Source: Bin87 sp963666865 (GTDB taxonomy: Bacteria > Chloroflexota > Dehalococcoidia > Lucifugimonadales > UBA3495). Taken from it: a stretch of 64,000 nt of DNA. Position numbers and translations under genes: made by a program. A model generated the notes under the pieces. The model searched no databases. It was not told the DNA's origin and saw only the letters and a program-made list of their open reading frames with translations. Below, in pieces: positions 18,101 through 26,454 of this stretch (position 1 is the stretch's first letter; each line of letters opens with the position of its first letter). Location of the stretch: the NCBI GenBank assembly GCA_963666865.1, contig OY763072.1:3348001-3412000 (forward strand), read 5' to 3'.

Positions 18101-21100
18101 AACCGGCGACACTGCCTTACTCCGCCGCCACTATGTCGGTCACTATCGAAGCGTCCAACAATGGCAGCGAAACCGAGCCGGTTTCCATCGAAGTGACGCC
18201 GGAAGGCTCGGAAGCCTTGACGCCGCACGCCCCAGCTCAAATGATACCGCAGAGCAACAACCAGGAATTTACCTTCGAAGTGTCCACCAAGGACCTTGCC
18301 GTAGGCACACAAACCATTCATGTCAATCTTGCAACGGCGGCTCGCAACACATCCGAGTGTGATAACGAGAGCGCATTACAAGTTACCCGCCTCCCCCGGC
18401 CAGCCATCCGGGTTCTCAACGATGTGGAGATAGTCAACATTACCAGCGCGCCGGCCGGAGAGGCGATGCAGGGACAGTGGGTGGAGATACATGTTACGGT
18501 GCGGAATAACGGCGACAGTGCGGTCAACGTTCCGGTCCAACTGACCTTTCCATCGGAGGAGAAAAAGCCGGAGCCGAAGTCGCCTCGCGTATTACCTGGA
18601 GAAACCAGGACAGTAGCCTTCACGTGGAAAACCCGGGACTATGACCCCGGCGTCCATACATTGCGCGCGGCGATCCTAATGGACGATAACGTAACTGCCG
18701 GTTATACCTCTGACGAGCTGCGTTTTCTCCTCACCCCTCCGGTGGTCACCGCAACCATTCTGGATGTTTCAGCACATCCTGAAGCCCCGGTGGTAGGAGA
18801 AGCCGTTGCCATCACGGTCTCGGTTCGCAACGATAGCCCCATCGCCGCCAACATCCCGGTGATACTGCACTTCCCGTCTGCCGACAAGCAACCGGAAACC
18901 CGCCGTCCCCGAACCGCTCCCGGCGCGACCGCAACGGCCAATTTTACCTGGCGCACCGGCAACTACCTTCCCAGCACGCACGCTTTCCGCGTTGAAGTCC
19001 CTTCGGCTTCACCATCTGAACAGCAGTTCACCGTCGAACTGCTCCCGGCTCCAATCAACGTCTCCATCGTTGACATCACCGCCGACCCTGCAGGCAGCGC
19101 CACCGTAGGCGAGCGGGTGGAGATCCATGTTACGGCGCGCAACCACGGCTCCACACCGGTGAACGTCCCGATCCAACTGACCTTCCCTTCCGAGGACAAA
19201 AGGCCGGAGCGAAAATCGCCGCGCATCCCCCCAGGGGAAACTGCGGTCGTCTCATTTACGTGGAAAACTGGCAACTATGAACCCGGCCTTCATGTCCTGC
19301 GCGCAGAGATCATCCTGGAAAACAACCCCACCCCCGGCGATACCTCTGCCGAATTGCAATTCCTCCTGGATCCTCCGGTGATTACCGCAACCATCCTGGA
19401 GATCTCGACAGTCCCTGAAGCCCCGGTGGTTGGAGAAGCCATTGCCATAACGGTCCTGGTTCGCAACGACGGTCCCGCCGCTGCGAACATCCCGGTAACG
19501 CTCTACTTTCCCGCTGCCGACAAACAACCGGAAACCCGAAGTCCCCGAGCCGCTCCCGGCGCGACCGCAACGGCCAATTTCACCTGGCGCACCGGCAACT
19601 ACCTTCCCGGCACGCACGCTTTCCGCGTTGAAGTCCCCTCAACTTCACCACCTGAACAACGGTTCACCGTCGAACTGCTCCCAGCTCCGATCAACGTCTC
19701 CATCGTTGGCATCAACACCGACCCCGCCGGCAGCGCCACCGTAGGCGAGCGGGTGGAGATCCACGTTACGGTGCGCAACGACGGGTCCACACCTATCAAT
19801 GTCCCAATCCAACTGACCTTCCCCTCCGAGGACAAAACGCCAGAGCGAAAATCGCCGCGCATCCTTCCCGGAGAAAAAGCAGTCGTCTCATTTACGTGGA
19901 AAACCAGTAACTATGAACCTGGCCTTCATGTCCTGCGCGCAGACATCCTCCTGGAAAATAACCTCACCCTTGGCGATACCTCGGCCGAACTGCAATTCCT
20001 TATCGATCCTCCGGCAATTGCCGCGACCATACTGGACATCTCGGCCGTCCCCAAAGCCCCGGTGGTGGGAGAAGCGGTGGCGATAACGGTCTCGGTTCGC
20101 AACGACGGTCCCGCCGCCGCGAACATCCCGGTAACACTCCACTTTCCCTCCGCCGACAAACAGCCCGAAACCCGCAGTCCCCGAGCGGCTCCCGGCGCCA
20201 CCGCAACGGCCACATTTACTTGGCGCACCGGCAATTACCTTCCCGGCACGCACGCTTTCCGCGTTGAAGTCCCCTCGACTTCATCGTCTGACCAACGGTT
20301 TACGGTACAACTTCTCCCGGCTCCAGTTAACGTCTCCATCGTTGACATCGGCGCCGACCCCGCCGAAAGCGCTACCCGAGGAGATTGGGTGGAGATTTGG
20401 GTTGCGGTGCGGAACGACGGCACTGTCGCCACCCGCATCCCGGTGGAACTCACCTTCCCTTCCAACGACAAAAAACCGGAACGCAAGTCGCTGCGCATCG
20501 CGCCTAGCGAGACCGCGCGCGTAACCTTCACCTGGAAAACAGCCAATTACGACGTCGGGCCGCACACATTGGTGGCCACACTTCTGTCCGAAAGCAACGT
20601 CGCCACGGGCAATACCTCTGCACAGTTGCATTTTCTGCTCACGGCCCCGGTGACAGGAGCGCGGGCCGGCGCCCGTGCTGGCGGTGGCGCAGGAGCGGGC
20701 GCCGGCGCCGCTGCTGCTCCCACTCCGAAACCGCCGGTTCCTCCCCAGGCAATCGTCTCCCGCATCGTGACGATAGAGGCGCGTCCTCAATCACCGGTGG
20801 TGGGTGACCCGGTGACGATAACAATTGAAGTAAGCCACGACGGACCGGCTGTTGCCAGCATCCCCGTAACCCTGCATTTCCCATCCGCCGACAAGAAGCC
20901 TGAGACACGCCGACCCAGGGTGGCTTCCGGAGCAACCGGGACTGCAACCTTCACCTGGCGGACCAGCCGTTATGCTCCGGGAAGGCACTATTTCCGAGTT
21001 GAGGTCGGTGCTGGGGCATCGTCCAGTCAGCGTTTTACCATCGAACTACTCCCGCCCGCCGCTGACTTCGCCGTGGTGGACATTTATCCTCCGTCTGTTG

Positions 21101-21729
21101 CCCATCCCGTCGTCAAAGGAGATTGGGTGGAGGTTGCCGCTTTCGTCCGCAATCAGGGTCCACATGTAGGTCGGGCCACTATCCACCTTTACAACGAGAC
21201 GGAGCGCAAGGTGATGTACAGTAAAAACCTGAGCCTTGAGCCGGGCCAATCAAAGGTTGTCGAGTTCACCTGGAAGACACTGCGCTACACCGAAGGCGAA
21301 AACGAAATATACATCCTGTCAAATGCGGCGTATGACGAAAATCAAGCCAACGATCGTTCTCCGACCGCGGTCGTCAACATACTCACTAACCGGGACATCA
21401 CCGTTGGCTTCGGGATCAGCAACCTCCCCGACACTACGGCCGACGCGACGTCCGCACCGAACATAAGAACCACTGCCGCATATCTGGACGAAATCCTCGT
21501 CCTCGGCGCCGGCTCGCCGCCAGCGGGCAGAGTCACCCTCGTCCCGCCGGCCGCGCAGATCGGGACGCAACCGCAACGGATTGACGACGCTGACAATCCA
21601 GCCGCGATACACCGGCTACGTCAGTCAGCCCAGACCTCCGCAACGGATTGCGTCCGCTTGCAGTCCCTACTCGGGCAGAATCAACCTCGTGGCGTGTTGT
21701 GCCCGAACGCCCCGGCCCTAATCCGCTAA
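15118..21729 (+). CDS. Giant exported repeat protein (Calx-beta, TP-linker, CARDB-like repeats)
   Basis: A 2203-residue protein. It has a signal segment (residues 1-24); two Calx-beta domains (about 30-140 and 141-262, ending in DDDDG-like loops); a Thr-Pro-rich linker (about 263-371); and six diverged CARDB-like beta-sandwich modules to about residue 1095. Then come four copies of a 212-residue double module (from about 1099, 1311, 1523 and 1735). The fourth is split by a Gly/Ala-rich linker (GARAGARAGGGAGAGAG, about 1845-1870). A last module and an unusual tail follow. No sortase signal or membrane anchor is seen at the C-terminus. Such stalk-like architecture suggests an adhesin or surface-layer-associated protein. 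The stop overlaps the convergent dehydrogenase gene's stop by 4 bp. Confidence 0.88.
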   Translation: MWHFLVLASGIVMLAVAALAWVPTADEPTPVTVSFGQQGYRLDEGQTVDVTITLSADPGRTVEIPITGSSDLANEYSLSASSVTFEAGDSGDDLTETITFTAVDDTRDEVPETVILQFGALPNGVSADGYDQAKVTIDDDDGTPTVSIDSPSVAEGDSGTTTLTFTATLSAASERSPYVSYEITEGTADRGPDYYVLPLEGKLTFGSGETQKTIPITVNGDTVIEANETVLVTLKGPMSNLLLSPPELIRVTTTGTIIDDDALTPTPTATATPTPTATPTPTPTVTATPTPTPTPTPTPTPTPTPTPTVTATPTPTATPTPTPTITATPTPTPTPTPTPTVTATPTPTPTPTPTPTVTATPTPTPTPTPIPHPEVDVKLTGISAPTAPLLAGDVIDVTITATNQAGNPTGRVSLSLVATDEATSESQPAVPSAIESIGANGSSTTTIAWDTEGLLPGIYTLRVAATADGDTDDSNNAVSLSVELVNALSLVAVSPKTVTAIVGKPITFTVQVQNLGNDELEDVAVSLYETNGTEPVANTVINTIAIGTTSPETELTWDTTGQEVDNRSLAIFISADGQDSDDNDSQWVTVHLRNPITLTATADAAASYVAGSPVSIQATVANAGVDDVSDVVVSLFAGDPAKTVNTDTIAAVPAGETATVKLAWSTAGVSAGEHTLQVAAALSDYSEDIDDRADVVVTLAEPVVDLAFVGAMNAPAAIVVGKAATISANLTNLGNTSASASVGLYIDHATEPVATTDTATVAPGSTTAVSVEWGTAGPDSLAGERQLRLKAETPDDADPADNTITSPVNFHLSAFVDNPDAPEECVEDVAVKSAIRQADGSLANPPNYQPHDDLYVDYQIYNYSCATDVVVNVDLQTARTGVSIKDNADACRVGCLVPAGGRVDAAILWPLSSVPQHIVGETVQAAITVLSPEGFTDVNPQNDTAIASQSINILHPDDITLGIGVAEGNKGQTRDQLKKQTFGSVDLCLLSASVEPATLPYSAATMSVTIEASNNGSETEPVSIEVTPEGSEALTPHAPAQMIPQSNNQEFTFEVSTKDLAVGTQTIHVNLATAARNTSECDNESALQVTRLPRPAIRVLNDVEIVNITSAPAGEAMQGQWVEIHVTVRNNGDSAVNVPVQLTFPSEEKKPEPKSPRVLPGETRTVAFTWKTRDYDPGVHTLRAAILMDDNVTAGYTSDELRFLLTPPVVTATILDVSAHPEAPVVGEAVAITVSVRNDSPIAANIPVILHFPSADKQPETRRPRTAPGATATANFTWRTGNYLPSTHAFRVEVPSASPSEQQFTVELLPAPINVSIVDITADPAGSATVGERVEIHVTARNHGSTPVNVPIQLTFPSEDKRPERKSPRIPPGETAVVSFTWKTGNYEPGLHVLRAEIILENNPTPGDTSAELQFLLDPPVITATILEISTVPEAPVVGEAIAITVLVRNDGPAAANIPVTLYFPAADKQPETRSPRAAPGATATANFTWRTGNYLPGTHAFRVEVPSTSPPEQRFTVELLPAPINVSIVGINTDPAGSATVGERVEIHVTVRNDGSTPINVPIQLTFPSEDKTPERKSPRILPGEKAVVSFTWKTSNYEPGLHVLRADILLENNLTLGDTSAELQFLIDPPAIAATILDISAVPKAPVVGEAVAITVSVRNDGPAAANIPVTLHFPSADKQPETRSPRAAPGATATATFTWRTGNYLPGTHAFRVEVPSTSSSDQRFTVQLLPAPVNVSIVDIGADPAESATRGDWVEIWVAVRNDGTVATRIPVELTFPSNDKKPERKSLRIAPSETARVTFTWKTANYDVGPHTLVATLLSESNVATGNTSAQLHFLLTAPVTGARAGARAGGGAGAGAGAAAAPTPKPPVPPQAIVSRIVTIEARPQSPVVGDPVTITIEVSHDGPAVASIPVTLHFPSADKKPETRRPRVASGATGTATFTWRTSRYAPGRHYFRVEVGAGASSSQRFTIELLPPAADFAVVDIYPPSVAHPVVKGDWVEVAAFVRNQGPHVGRATIHLYNETERKVMYSKNLSLEPGQSKVVEFTWKTLRYTEGENEIYILSNAAYDENQANDRSPTAVVNILTNRDITVGFGISNLPDTTADATSAPNIRTTAAYLDEILVLGAGSPPAGRVTLVPPAAQIGTQPQRIDDADNPAAIHRLRQSAQTSATDCVRLQSLLGQNQPRGVLCPNAPALIR
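15904..16230 (+). repeat. Low-complexity Thr-Pro-coding tandem repeat
   Basis: The stretch is built of CCCAC(T/G)CC-type hexamers coding TPTPTP with TVTATP interruptions. Its last part is three 48-bp units beginning at 16090, 16138 and 16186 that are nearly identical. It codes the flexible linker between the Calx-beta and CARDB-like parts of the giant protein. Copy number could vary by slippage or recombination. Confidence 0.85.
18412..21057 (+). repeat. Four tandem copies of a 636-bp coding unit
   Basis: The junction words GCTCCAATCAACGTCTCC (19048), GCTCCGATCAACGTCTCC (19684) and GCTCCAGTTAACGTCTCC (20320) are spaced exactly 636 bp apart, and a diverged first unit begins near 18412. Each unit codes two related beta-sandwich modules (A: ...RPERKSPR; B: ...KQPETRSPR). 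Units 2 and 3 are most alike. The last unit carries an extra Gly/Ala-rich insertion. Confidence 0.85.
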
Positions 21730-24656
21730 CGGAATTCGGTCACAACTGCGTCGCGCAGCACTTCAACCAGGTGCCGCGCCCGCCGCTGTGCGCCGTGCTC
21801 CACCTGCTGCCGGCAGGATACTCCCATCACCGCTACCTCGGCATCAGGTTTGGCGTTGATGGCCGGGAACAGGGACAGCCCGCCGATCTGCATGGATATG
21901 TCGTAGTGTTCTTTTTCGAACCCGAAGGAACCGGCCATCCCGCAGCACCCGGCGTTGATCAGCTCCGCCCGGTACCCCGGCGGCATTCCCAGCACCGCCA
22001 TGGAGGCGGCAGTCCCCACCATAGCTTTCTGGTGGCAATGGCCGTGGAACAATATCTGCTTCTCCAGGCCGGAGAACCGCAAATCCAGCCTGCCGTCGGC
22101 ATTTGCATTGGCAAGAAATTCGTCAATCAGGAAGGCGTTTTCCGCTACTGTCCTCGCCCGGTCATCGGCGACGAATTCGGGATACTCGTCGCGCAGCGTC
22201 AGCAGGCAGCTCGGCTCGCAGCCGACGATGGGTATGCCCTGGCTGGCGTAGGCGTACAGCGCGTCGATGTTGGCGCGGGCCTGGTCGCGGGCCTGGTCCA
22301 GCAGCCCCTTGGAAATCATCGGCCGGCCGCAGCAGCCGCCGTTAACCAGCTCCACCCGGTAGCCGGCGGCTTCCAGCACTTCGACGGCGGCGATGCCAAT
22401 TTCGGGGTAGTTGTAGTTCATAAAGGTGTCGTTGTAGAGGGCCACCGTGCCGTATTTCTCCGGGCCGTGGCCGTTCCGCCCCCGCCGCGCGAACCAATCG
22501 GGCAGCGACAGAGAGGCAAAGGCCGGCTGCTGGCGTTGCGGGCTGAGACCCAGCAAACTTGACGCCAACACCTTGCCCAAGGAATTTCCGACCACCCAGT
22601 TGCTCAGCGGCGCGTAGCGGCTGCCCAGCTTGTTCAACCCATTGATGTTGGCGAACAGCCGTGATCGCAGGGGCACGCCGTGTTCTTTCTGGTAATGATC
22701 CAAAAACTCATACTTGAGCTTGGCCATGTCCACGCCCGACTCGCATTCCGCTTTGCACGCCTTGCACTCCAGGCACAGGTCCAATGCCTGGTGCAGCCGA
22801 TGGTCGGTGATGGAGCTCTCAGCTCCCTCGGGCATCCGGCCCGACAGGGCGGCGCGGAGCAGGTTGGCCCGCCCCCGCGTGGAATGTTCCTCGTCCCGCG
22901 TTGCCATGAACGACGGGCACATCGTCCCGTCCAGCTTGCGGCAGGCTCCCATACCGTTGCACATTTCCACCGCGCCGGCGAAGCCGAAATCGGCGGAGAA
23001 GTCCAGCGAGGTATCCAGCGTCTGCGGCTGGTAGGCGATGCCGTAGCGCAGGTTTTCGGTCATGGGCGGCGTGTCGATGATTTTGCCGGGGTTCATGATG
23101 CCCTGAGGGTCCCAGGTCTGCTTGAGTTCGCGGAAGGCGTTGTAGATCTGGTCGCCGAACATCTTGCGGGTCCATACTCCGCGCACAATGCCGTCGCCGT
23201 GTTCGCCGCTCATGGAGCCACCGAATTCCTTGATAAGGTCGGACACGGCCTCGCCGATGGACACCATCTTGTCGATGCCGTCCTGGTTCTTCAGGCTGAT
23301 GAGGGGCCGGATGTGCAGGCAGCCCACCGAGGCGTGGCCGTAGTAGCCGGCAGTCGTCCCGTGCTCCGTCACTATCTCGTCGAACCGACGCACGAACTCG
23401 CCCATCACCGACGGATCAACGGCCGGGTCTTCCACAAACGGGATGGGCTTGGCGTCGCCGCGGGTGCTCATCAGCAGGCCCAGGCCGCCTTTGCGCAAGT
23501 TCCAGACGGCGGCCTGGCCGGCCCGGTCCAAGATGTTGACGCAGGCATAGGCGAGACCGATGTCGGCCTTGAGACCGTCCATCTTGGCAGTTAACTCGGC
23601 TTCCGTTTCGCCGTAGAATTCGACCACCAGCATGGCCCCGGGGTCTCCCTCAACAAACCCAGGTAGCCGCGCCGTGCCCAGGGCCTCCCGGGAGCGGTCG
23701 AGGACCATCTTGTCGATGAGCTCGATAGACGATGGCTCGTGGCGCAGGACGCGGGTGGTGGCCTCGCTGGCGTCGTAGATGGTGCGGAAATGCAGTACGG
23801 AAAGAGAGGTCATTGTGGGCCGGGGCACCAGGTTGACCTTGGCCTCGGTAACCACGCACAGCGTACCCTCGGAGCCGACGACCATCCGCGCCAAGTTCAC
23901 CGGGCCGCCCCTGCCCAGGTCGTCCAGGATGAACTCGTCCAGGTTGTAACCGCTGACCCGCCGCTGGATCTTGGCGTAGGTGCGGTCAATCTCATCTTTC
24001 TGCTCCCGGGCAATGCGCAGGACGCCGCGGTAGATGTCTCCCTCCAGACCGGCGACGCTCAGCCGGGATTCCAACTCCTGTGCAGTCAGTTGACCAAAGT
24101 GCGCGGTGGAGCCGTCCGACAGGACCACGTCCAGCTCCCTGATGTGGTCCAGCGTCTTGCCGTAGATGACCGAGTGGGCGCCGCAGGTGTTGTTGCCGAT
24201 GCCGCCGCCCACGCAGGCCCGGTTGGCAGTGGTGGGGTCGGGCGCATACTGGAGGCCGTGGGGTCCCATCTGCCGGGTGAGTTGGTCCAGGATGATGCCC
24301 GGCTGCACCCGCGCCCACTGCTCTTCGGCATTCACTTCCAGCACGTTGTTCAGGTACTTGCTGAAGTCCAGCACGATGGCGTGGTTGACGGTCTGCCCGG
24401 CCAGGCTGGTGCCGCCGGAACGGGGCAGAACCGGGATGCCCTCGCGCGCGGCGAAGTCCACCACGGCCTGCACGTCGGCGCTGTTGCGGGGTATCACTAC
24501 GCCCACCGGTTCCATCTGGTAGATGCTGGCGTCGGTGCTGTAGAGCAGGCGGGAATGTGGGTCGAAACGCACCTCGCCTTCCACTCGACGCCGCAGCTCG
24601 TCGGCGATGTCCTGGCGCTCCCGGCCGCGAATCCTGCGCTCCATTACCGTCGCCAT
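21726..24656 (-). CDS. FAD-linked oxidase fused to Fe-S/CCG-domain protein (D-lactate/D-2-hydroxyglutarate dehydrogenase type)
   Basis: About 976 residues. The N-terminal FAD-binding PCMH domain has PRSGGTSLAGQTVN and GGGIGNNTCGAHSVIYGKT. The middle FAD-oxidase C domain ends near residue 530. The C-terminal part has two Fe-S cluster motifs (CNGMGACRKLDGTMCP and CLECKACKAECESGVD) and the paired CCG-type motifs GGCCGRPM and NAGCCGMAGSFG. This single-chain fusion corresponds to GlcD plus GlcF/GlpC-like parts and oxidises a D-2-hydroxy acid, passing electrons through Fe-S clusters. MATVMERR at 24656 is preferred (GAGGAGG 8 bp upstream). Substrate (D-lactate, glycolate or D-2-hydroxyglutarate) is not decidable. 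Confidence 0.92.
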   Translation of the reverse strand: MATVMERRIRGRERQDIADELRRRVEGEVRFDPHSRLLYSTDASIYQMEPVGVVIPRNSADVQAVVDFAAREGIPVLPRSGGTSLAGQTVNHAIVLDFSKYLNNVLEVNAEEQWARVQPGIILDQLTRQMGPHGLQYAPDPTTANRACVGGGIGNNTCGAHSVIYGKTLDHIRELDVVLSDGSTAHFGQLTAQELESRLSVAGLEGDIYRGVLRIAREQKDEIDRTYAKIQRRVSGYNLDEFILDDLGRGGPVNLARMVVGSEGTLCVVTEAKVNLVPRPTMTSLSVLHFRTIYDASEATTRVLRHEPSSIELIDKMVLDRSREALGTARLPGFVEGDPGAMLVVEFYGETEAELTAKMDGLKADIGLAYACVNILDRAGQAAVWNLRKGGLGLLMSTRGDAKPIPFVEDPAVDPSVMGEFVRRFDEIVTEHGTTAGYYGHASVGCLHIRPLISLKNQDGIDKMVSIGEAVSDLIKEFGGSMSGEHGDGIVRGVWTRKMFGDQIYNAFRELKQTWDPQGIMNPGKIIDTPPMTENLRYGIAYQPQTLDTSLDFSADFGFAGAVEMCNGMGACRKLDGTMCPSFMATRDEEHSTRGRANLLRAALSGRMPEGAESSITDHRLHQALDLCLECKACKAECESGVDMAKLKYEFLDHYQKEHGVPLRSRLFANINGLNKLGSRYAPLSNWVVGNSLGKVLASSLLGLSPQRQQPAFASLSLPDWFARRGRNGHGPEKYGTVALYNDTFMNYNYPEIGIAAVEVLEAAGYRVELVNGGCCGRPMISKGLLDQARDQARANIDALYAYASQGIPIVGCEPSCLLTLRDEYPEFVADDRARTVAENAFLIDEFLANANADGRLDLRFSGLEKQILFHGHCHQKAMVGTAASMAVLGMPPGYRAELINAGCCGMAGSFGFEKEHYDISMQIGGLSLFPAINAKPDAEVAVMGVSCRQQVEHGAQRRARHLVEVLRDAVVTEFR

Positions 24657-24834
24657 GGCAAGTTCCTCCTCTGGAATGGGCAATCCGTACCGGACAGGTT
24701 AGCGCACTGGCGCAAAGGGGGCAACTTGGGTGTTTTGTTGGCAGTACCGGGGCCGGATGTTAGACTTCGCCCAAGCGCCGTTTCCGCGCTGTACGACAAT
24801 CCGTATTCCACTTGTCCCTACAGGAGATGACGAA

Positions 24835-25629
24835 ATGATACGGTTAGGCGCAACAGGATCCATGGCTCACCTCGACCTCTGCCGCGCGCTGGAAACGGTG
24901 TTCCGCCGGAACGGGGTGGAATTCGACTGGGTGCTCTACTCCGGCTATGATGAGATGGTGGACGCCTTCGTGCGGGGCGAGATCAACCTGGCCTGGAACG
25001 GCCCGCTATCTCACGTCAAGATGCGCCGCGCCCTGCCCGACGGCGCGCCGGTGCTGGCCGTCCGCGACGTTGATATCGGCTTTACCACGCGCTTCATCAC
25101 CCGCGCCGATTCAGGCATCGACACGGTGGAGGATTTGACGGGCCGGCGCTTCGCTTTTGGCGCGCGGAACTCCGTGGAGGCGGGCCTGCTGCCGGTTTAT
25201 TTCCTCAAGCAAATGGGCATCAATCCATCGCGTGATCTCACCGCCGCCGACTTTTTCGATCAACGGGAACTTCAGCATACGAACGACCAGGTGGACGTGG
25301 CTTTACAGGTGCTCAACCAATCCTACGACGCCGGCGCGATCAGCGCCCGCGCGTTGGAAACCCTGTCCGACCAGCACGGCATCGCAACGGGTGATTTGCG
25401 GACTTTCTGGACCAGTCCCGGATACAGCCATTGTTGCTTTACGGCGCGGCCTGAGGTGGATCCGGCCGAAGCGAGCAGGGTAACGTCCGCCCTGGTGTCG
25501 GTGGACGACAGCGACGAAGTCGGTCGAGCCGTGCTGAAAGCGGAGGCGTGTGACGGACTGGTGCCCGGCATACAGGACGGGTGGGAGCTGGTGGAAGCGG
25601 CGGCCCTGGAGGAAGGGCTGATCTGGTGA
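24835..25629 (+). CDS. PhnD-like phosphate/phosphonate-binding family protein lacking a signal peptide
   Basis: A 264-residue type-2 periplasmic-binding-protein fold. MIRLGATGSMAHLDLCRALE opens it, followed by LYSGYDEMVDAFVRGEINLAWNGPLSH and the hallmark DSGIDTVEDLTGRRFAFG, typical of PhnD-like proteins. The start is set by AGGAG at 24822-24826. It begins directly with the mature fold, with no signal sequence or lipobox, and no ABC permease or ATPase is nearby. It may therefore be a cytoplasmic binding or sensing protein, or an enzyme that has reused the fold, rather than a transporter component. Confidence 0.78.
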   Translation: MIRLGATGSMAHLDLCRALETVFRRNGVEFDWVLYSGYDEMVDAFVRGEINLAWNGPLSHVKMRRALPDGAPVLAVRDVDIGFTTRFITRADSGIDTVEDLTGRRFAFGARNSVEAGLLPVYFLKQMGINPSRDLTAADFFDQRELQHTNDQVDVALQVLNQSYDAGAISARALETLSDQHGIATGDLRTFWTSPGYSHCCFTARPEVDPAEASRVTSALVSVDDSDEVGRAVLKAEACDGLVPGIQDGWELVEAAALEEGLIW

Positions 25630-25697
25630 GCGCGTTGCCGCATTCGTCGGGCTGCGCTACGCTGAATACCTACTGAGTTTTCAAGAGGATGCCGTAG

Positions 25698-26060
25698 ATG
25701 CAAACGCAAAAGCAACTGAAAACCGTCCAGGACTACCTGGATGCCGCCGACCGGGAGTTTGAGAACGCCAACGCGCTGGCGGCTACCGAAAACCTGTGTG
25801 CGGCAATGAACCATACTCTCAAAACCCTCGCAGCCAAAAAGGGCTGGGATTATGACGGCAATGACCTCTACCCGGTGGTGGAGAAGATAGCCAAGATGGA
25901 TGAGCAGGTTGGCGAGATTCTGCTGAGCTCGTACGCTGCTGCAGAAGGCTACCCCGAAAAGGTTCACTATGGCTATTTCGTTTGGGAAGATGGCGACAGC
26001 CACCGTATGCTCCGTGTGGTGCGGGAATTCATCAGCGAAGTGCAGCGTCTGACGGGGTGA
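25698..26060 (+). CDS. Small HEPN-like (PaREP1-type) helical protein, first of a pair
   Basis: A 120-residue, probably all-helical protein: DYLDAADREFENANALAATENLCAAMNHTLKTLAAKKGWDYDG. The pattern resembles PaREP1/HEPN-type helical bundles. In the C-terminal helix the position expected for the HEPN RNase motif (Rx4-6H) reads EKVHYGYF, without the arginine, so this copy may be inactive. AGAGGA precedes the ATG. It ends 4 bp before a second gene of the same fold. Base composition is lower in GC than the flanking enzymes. Confidence 0.65.
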   Translation: MQTQKQLKTVQDYLDAADREFENANALAATENLCAAMNHTLKTLAAKKGWDYDGNDLYPVVEKIAKMDEQVGEILLSSYAAAEGYPEKVHYGYFVWEDGDSHRMLRVVREFISEVQRLTG

Positions 26061-26064
26061 CCCA

Positions 26065-26442
26065 ATGACTACTCCAACGTTGCCGCTGCGGGAACATGTT
26101 GAACTGGCGCCGAAATTTCTGGACGAAGCAGATGCCGATCTCACCGCCGGCAAAACGCTGAAAGGAGCGGAAATGTTATGGGGTGCAGTCGCTCACGCTT
26201 TGATAGCCGTCGCCTTGCGAAACGGCTGGCCTTATGACAGTCACGGCGCCTTGAAGAGAGTTGCCAAGCGACTGCCTAACGTGCCTGGCGTGTCCCATTG
26301 GCTCACCGGATTTGACGTGATGGAACGGTTTCACAGCCATTTTTATCACGGGCAAATGAGTGACAGAAGGATAGTCAGATACCGGCCTAGAGCACGTCTT
26401 TTTGTCGCCCGCCTCCTGGCCGTAGCCAACGAACCCGTTTGA
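26065..26442 (+). CDS. Small HEPN-like (PaREP1-type) helical protein, second of a pair
   Basis: A 125-residue helical protein: HVELAPKFLDEADADLTAGKTLKGAEMLWGAVAHALIAVALRNGW, the PaREP1/HEPN-like pattern. It keeps RFHSHFYH near residue 92, which fits the Rx4-6H motif of HEPN ribonucleases. It follows its partner by 4 bp, so the two are surely cotranscribed and may form a heteromer. Sequence identity between the two is low. A toxin-antitoxin or RNA-processing role is possible but unproven; no nucleotidyltransferase (MNT) partner is present. Confidence 0.65.
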   Translation: MTTPTLPLREHVELAPKFLDEADADLTAGKTLKGAEMLWGAVAHALIAVALRNGWPYDSHGALKRVAKRLPNVPGVSHWLTGFDVMERFHSHFYHGQMSDRRIVRYRPRARLFVARLLAVANEPV

Positions 26443-26454
26443 GGAGTTGACAAC

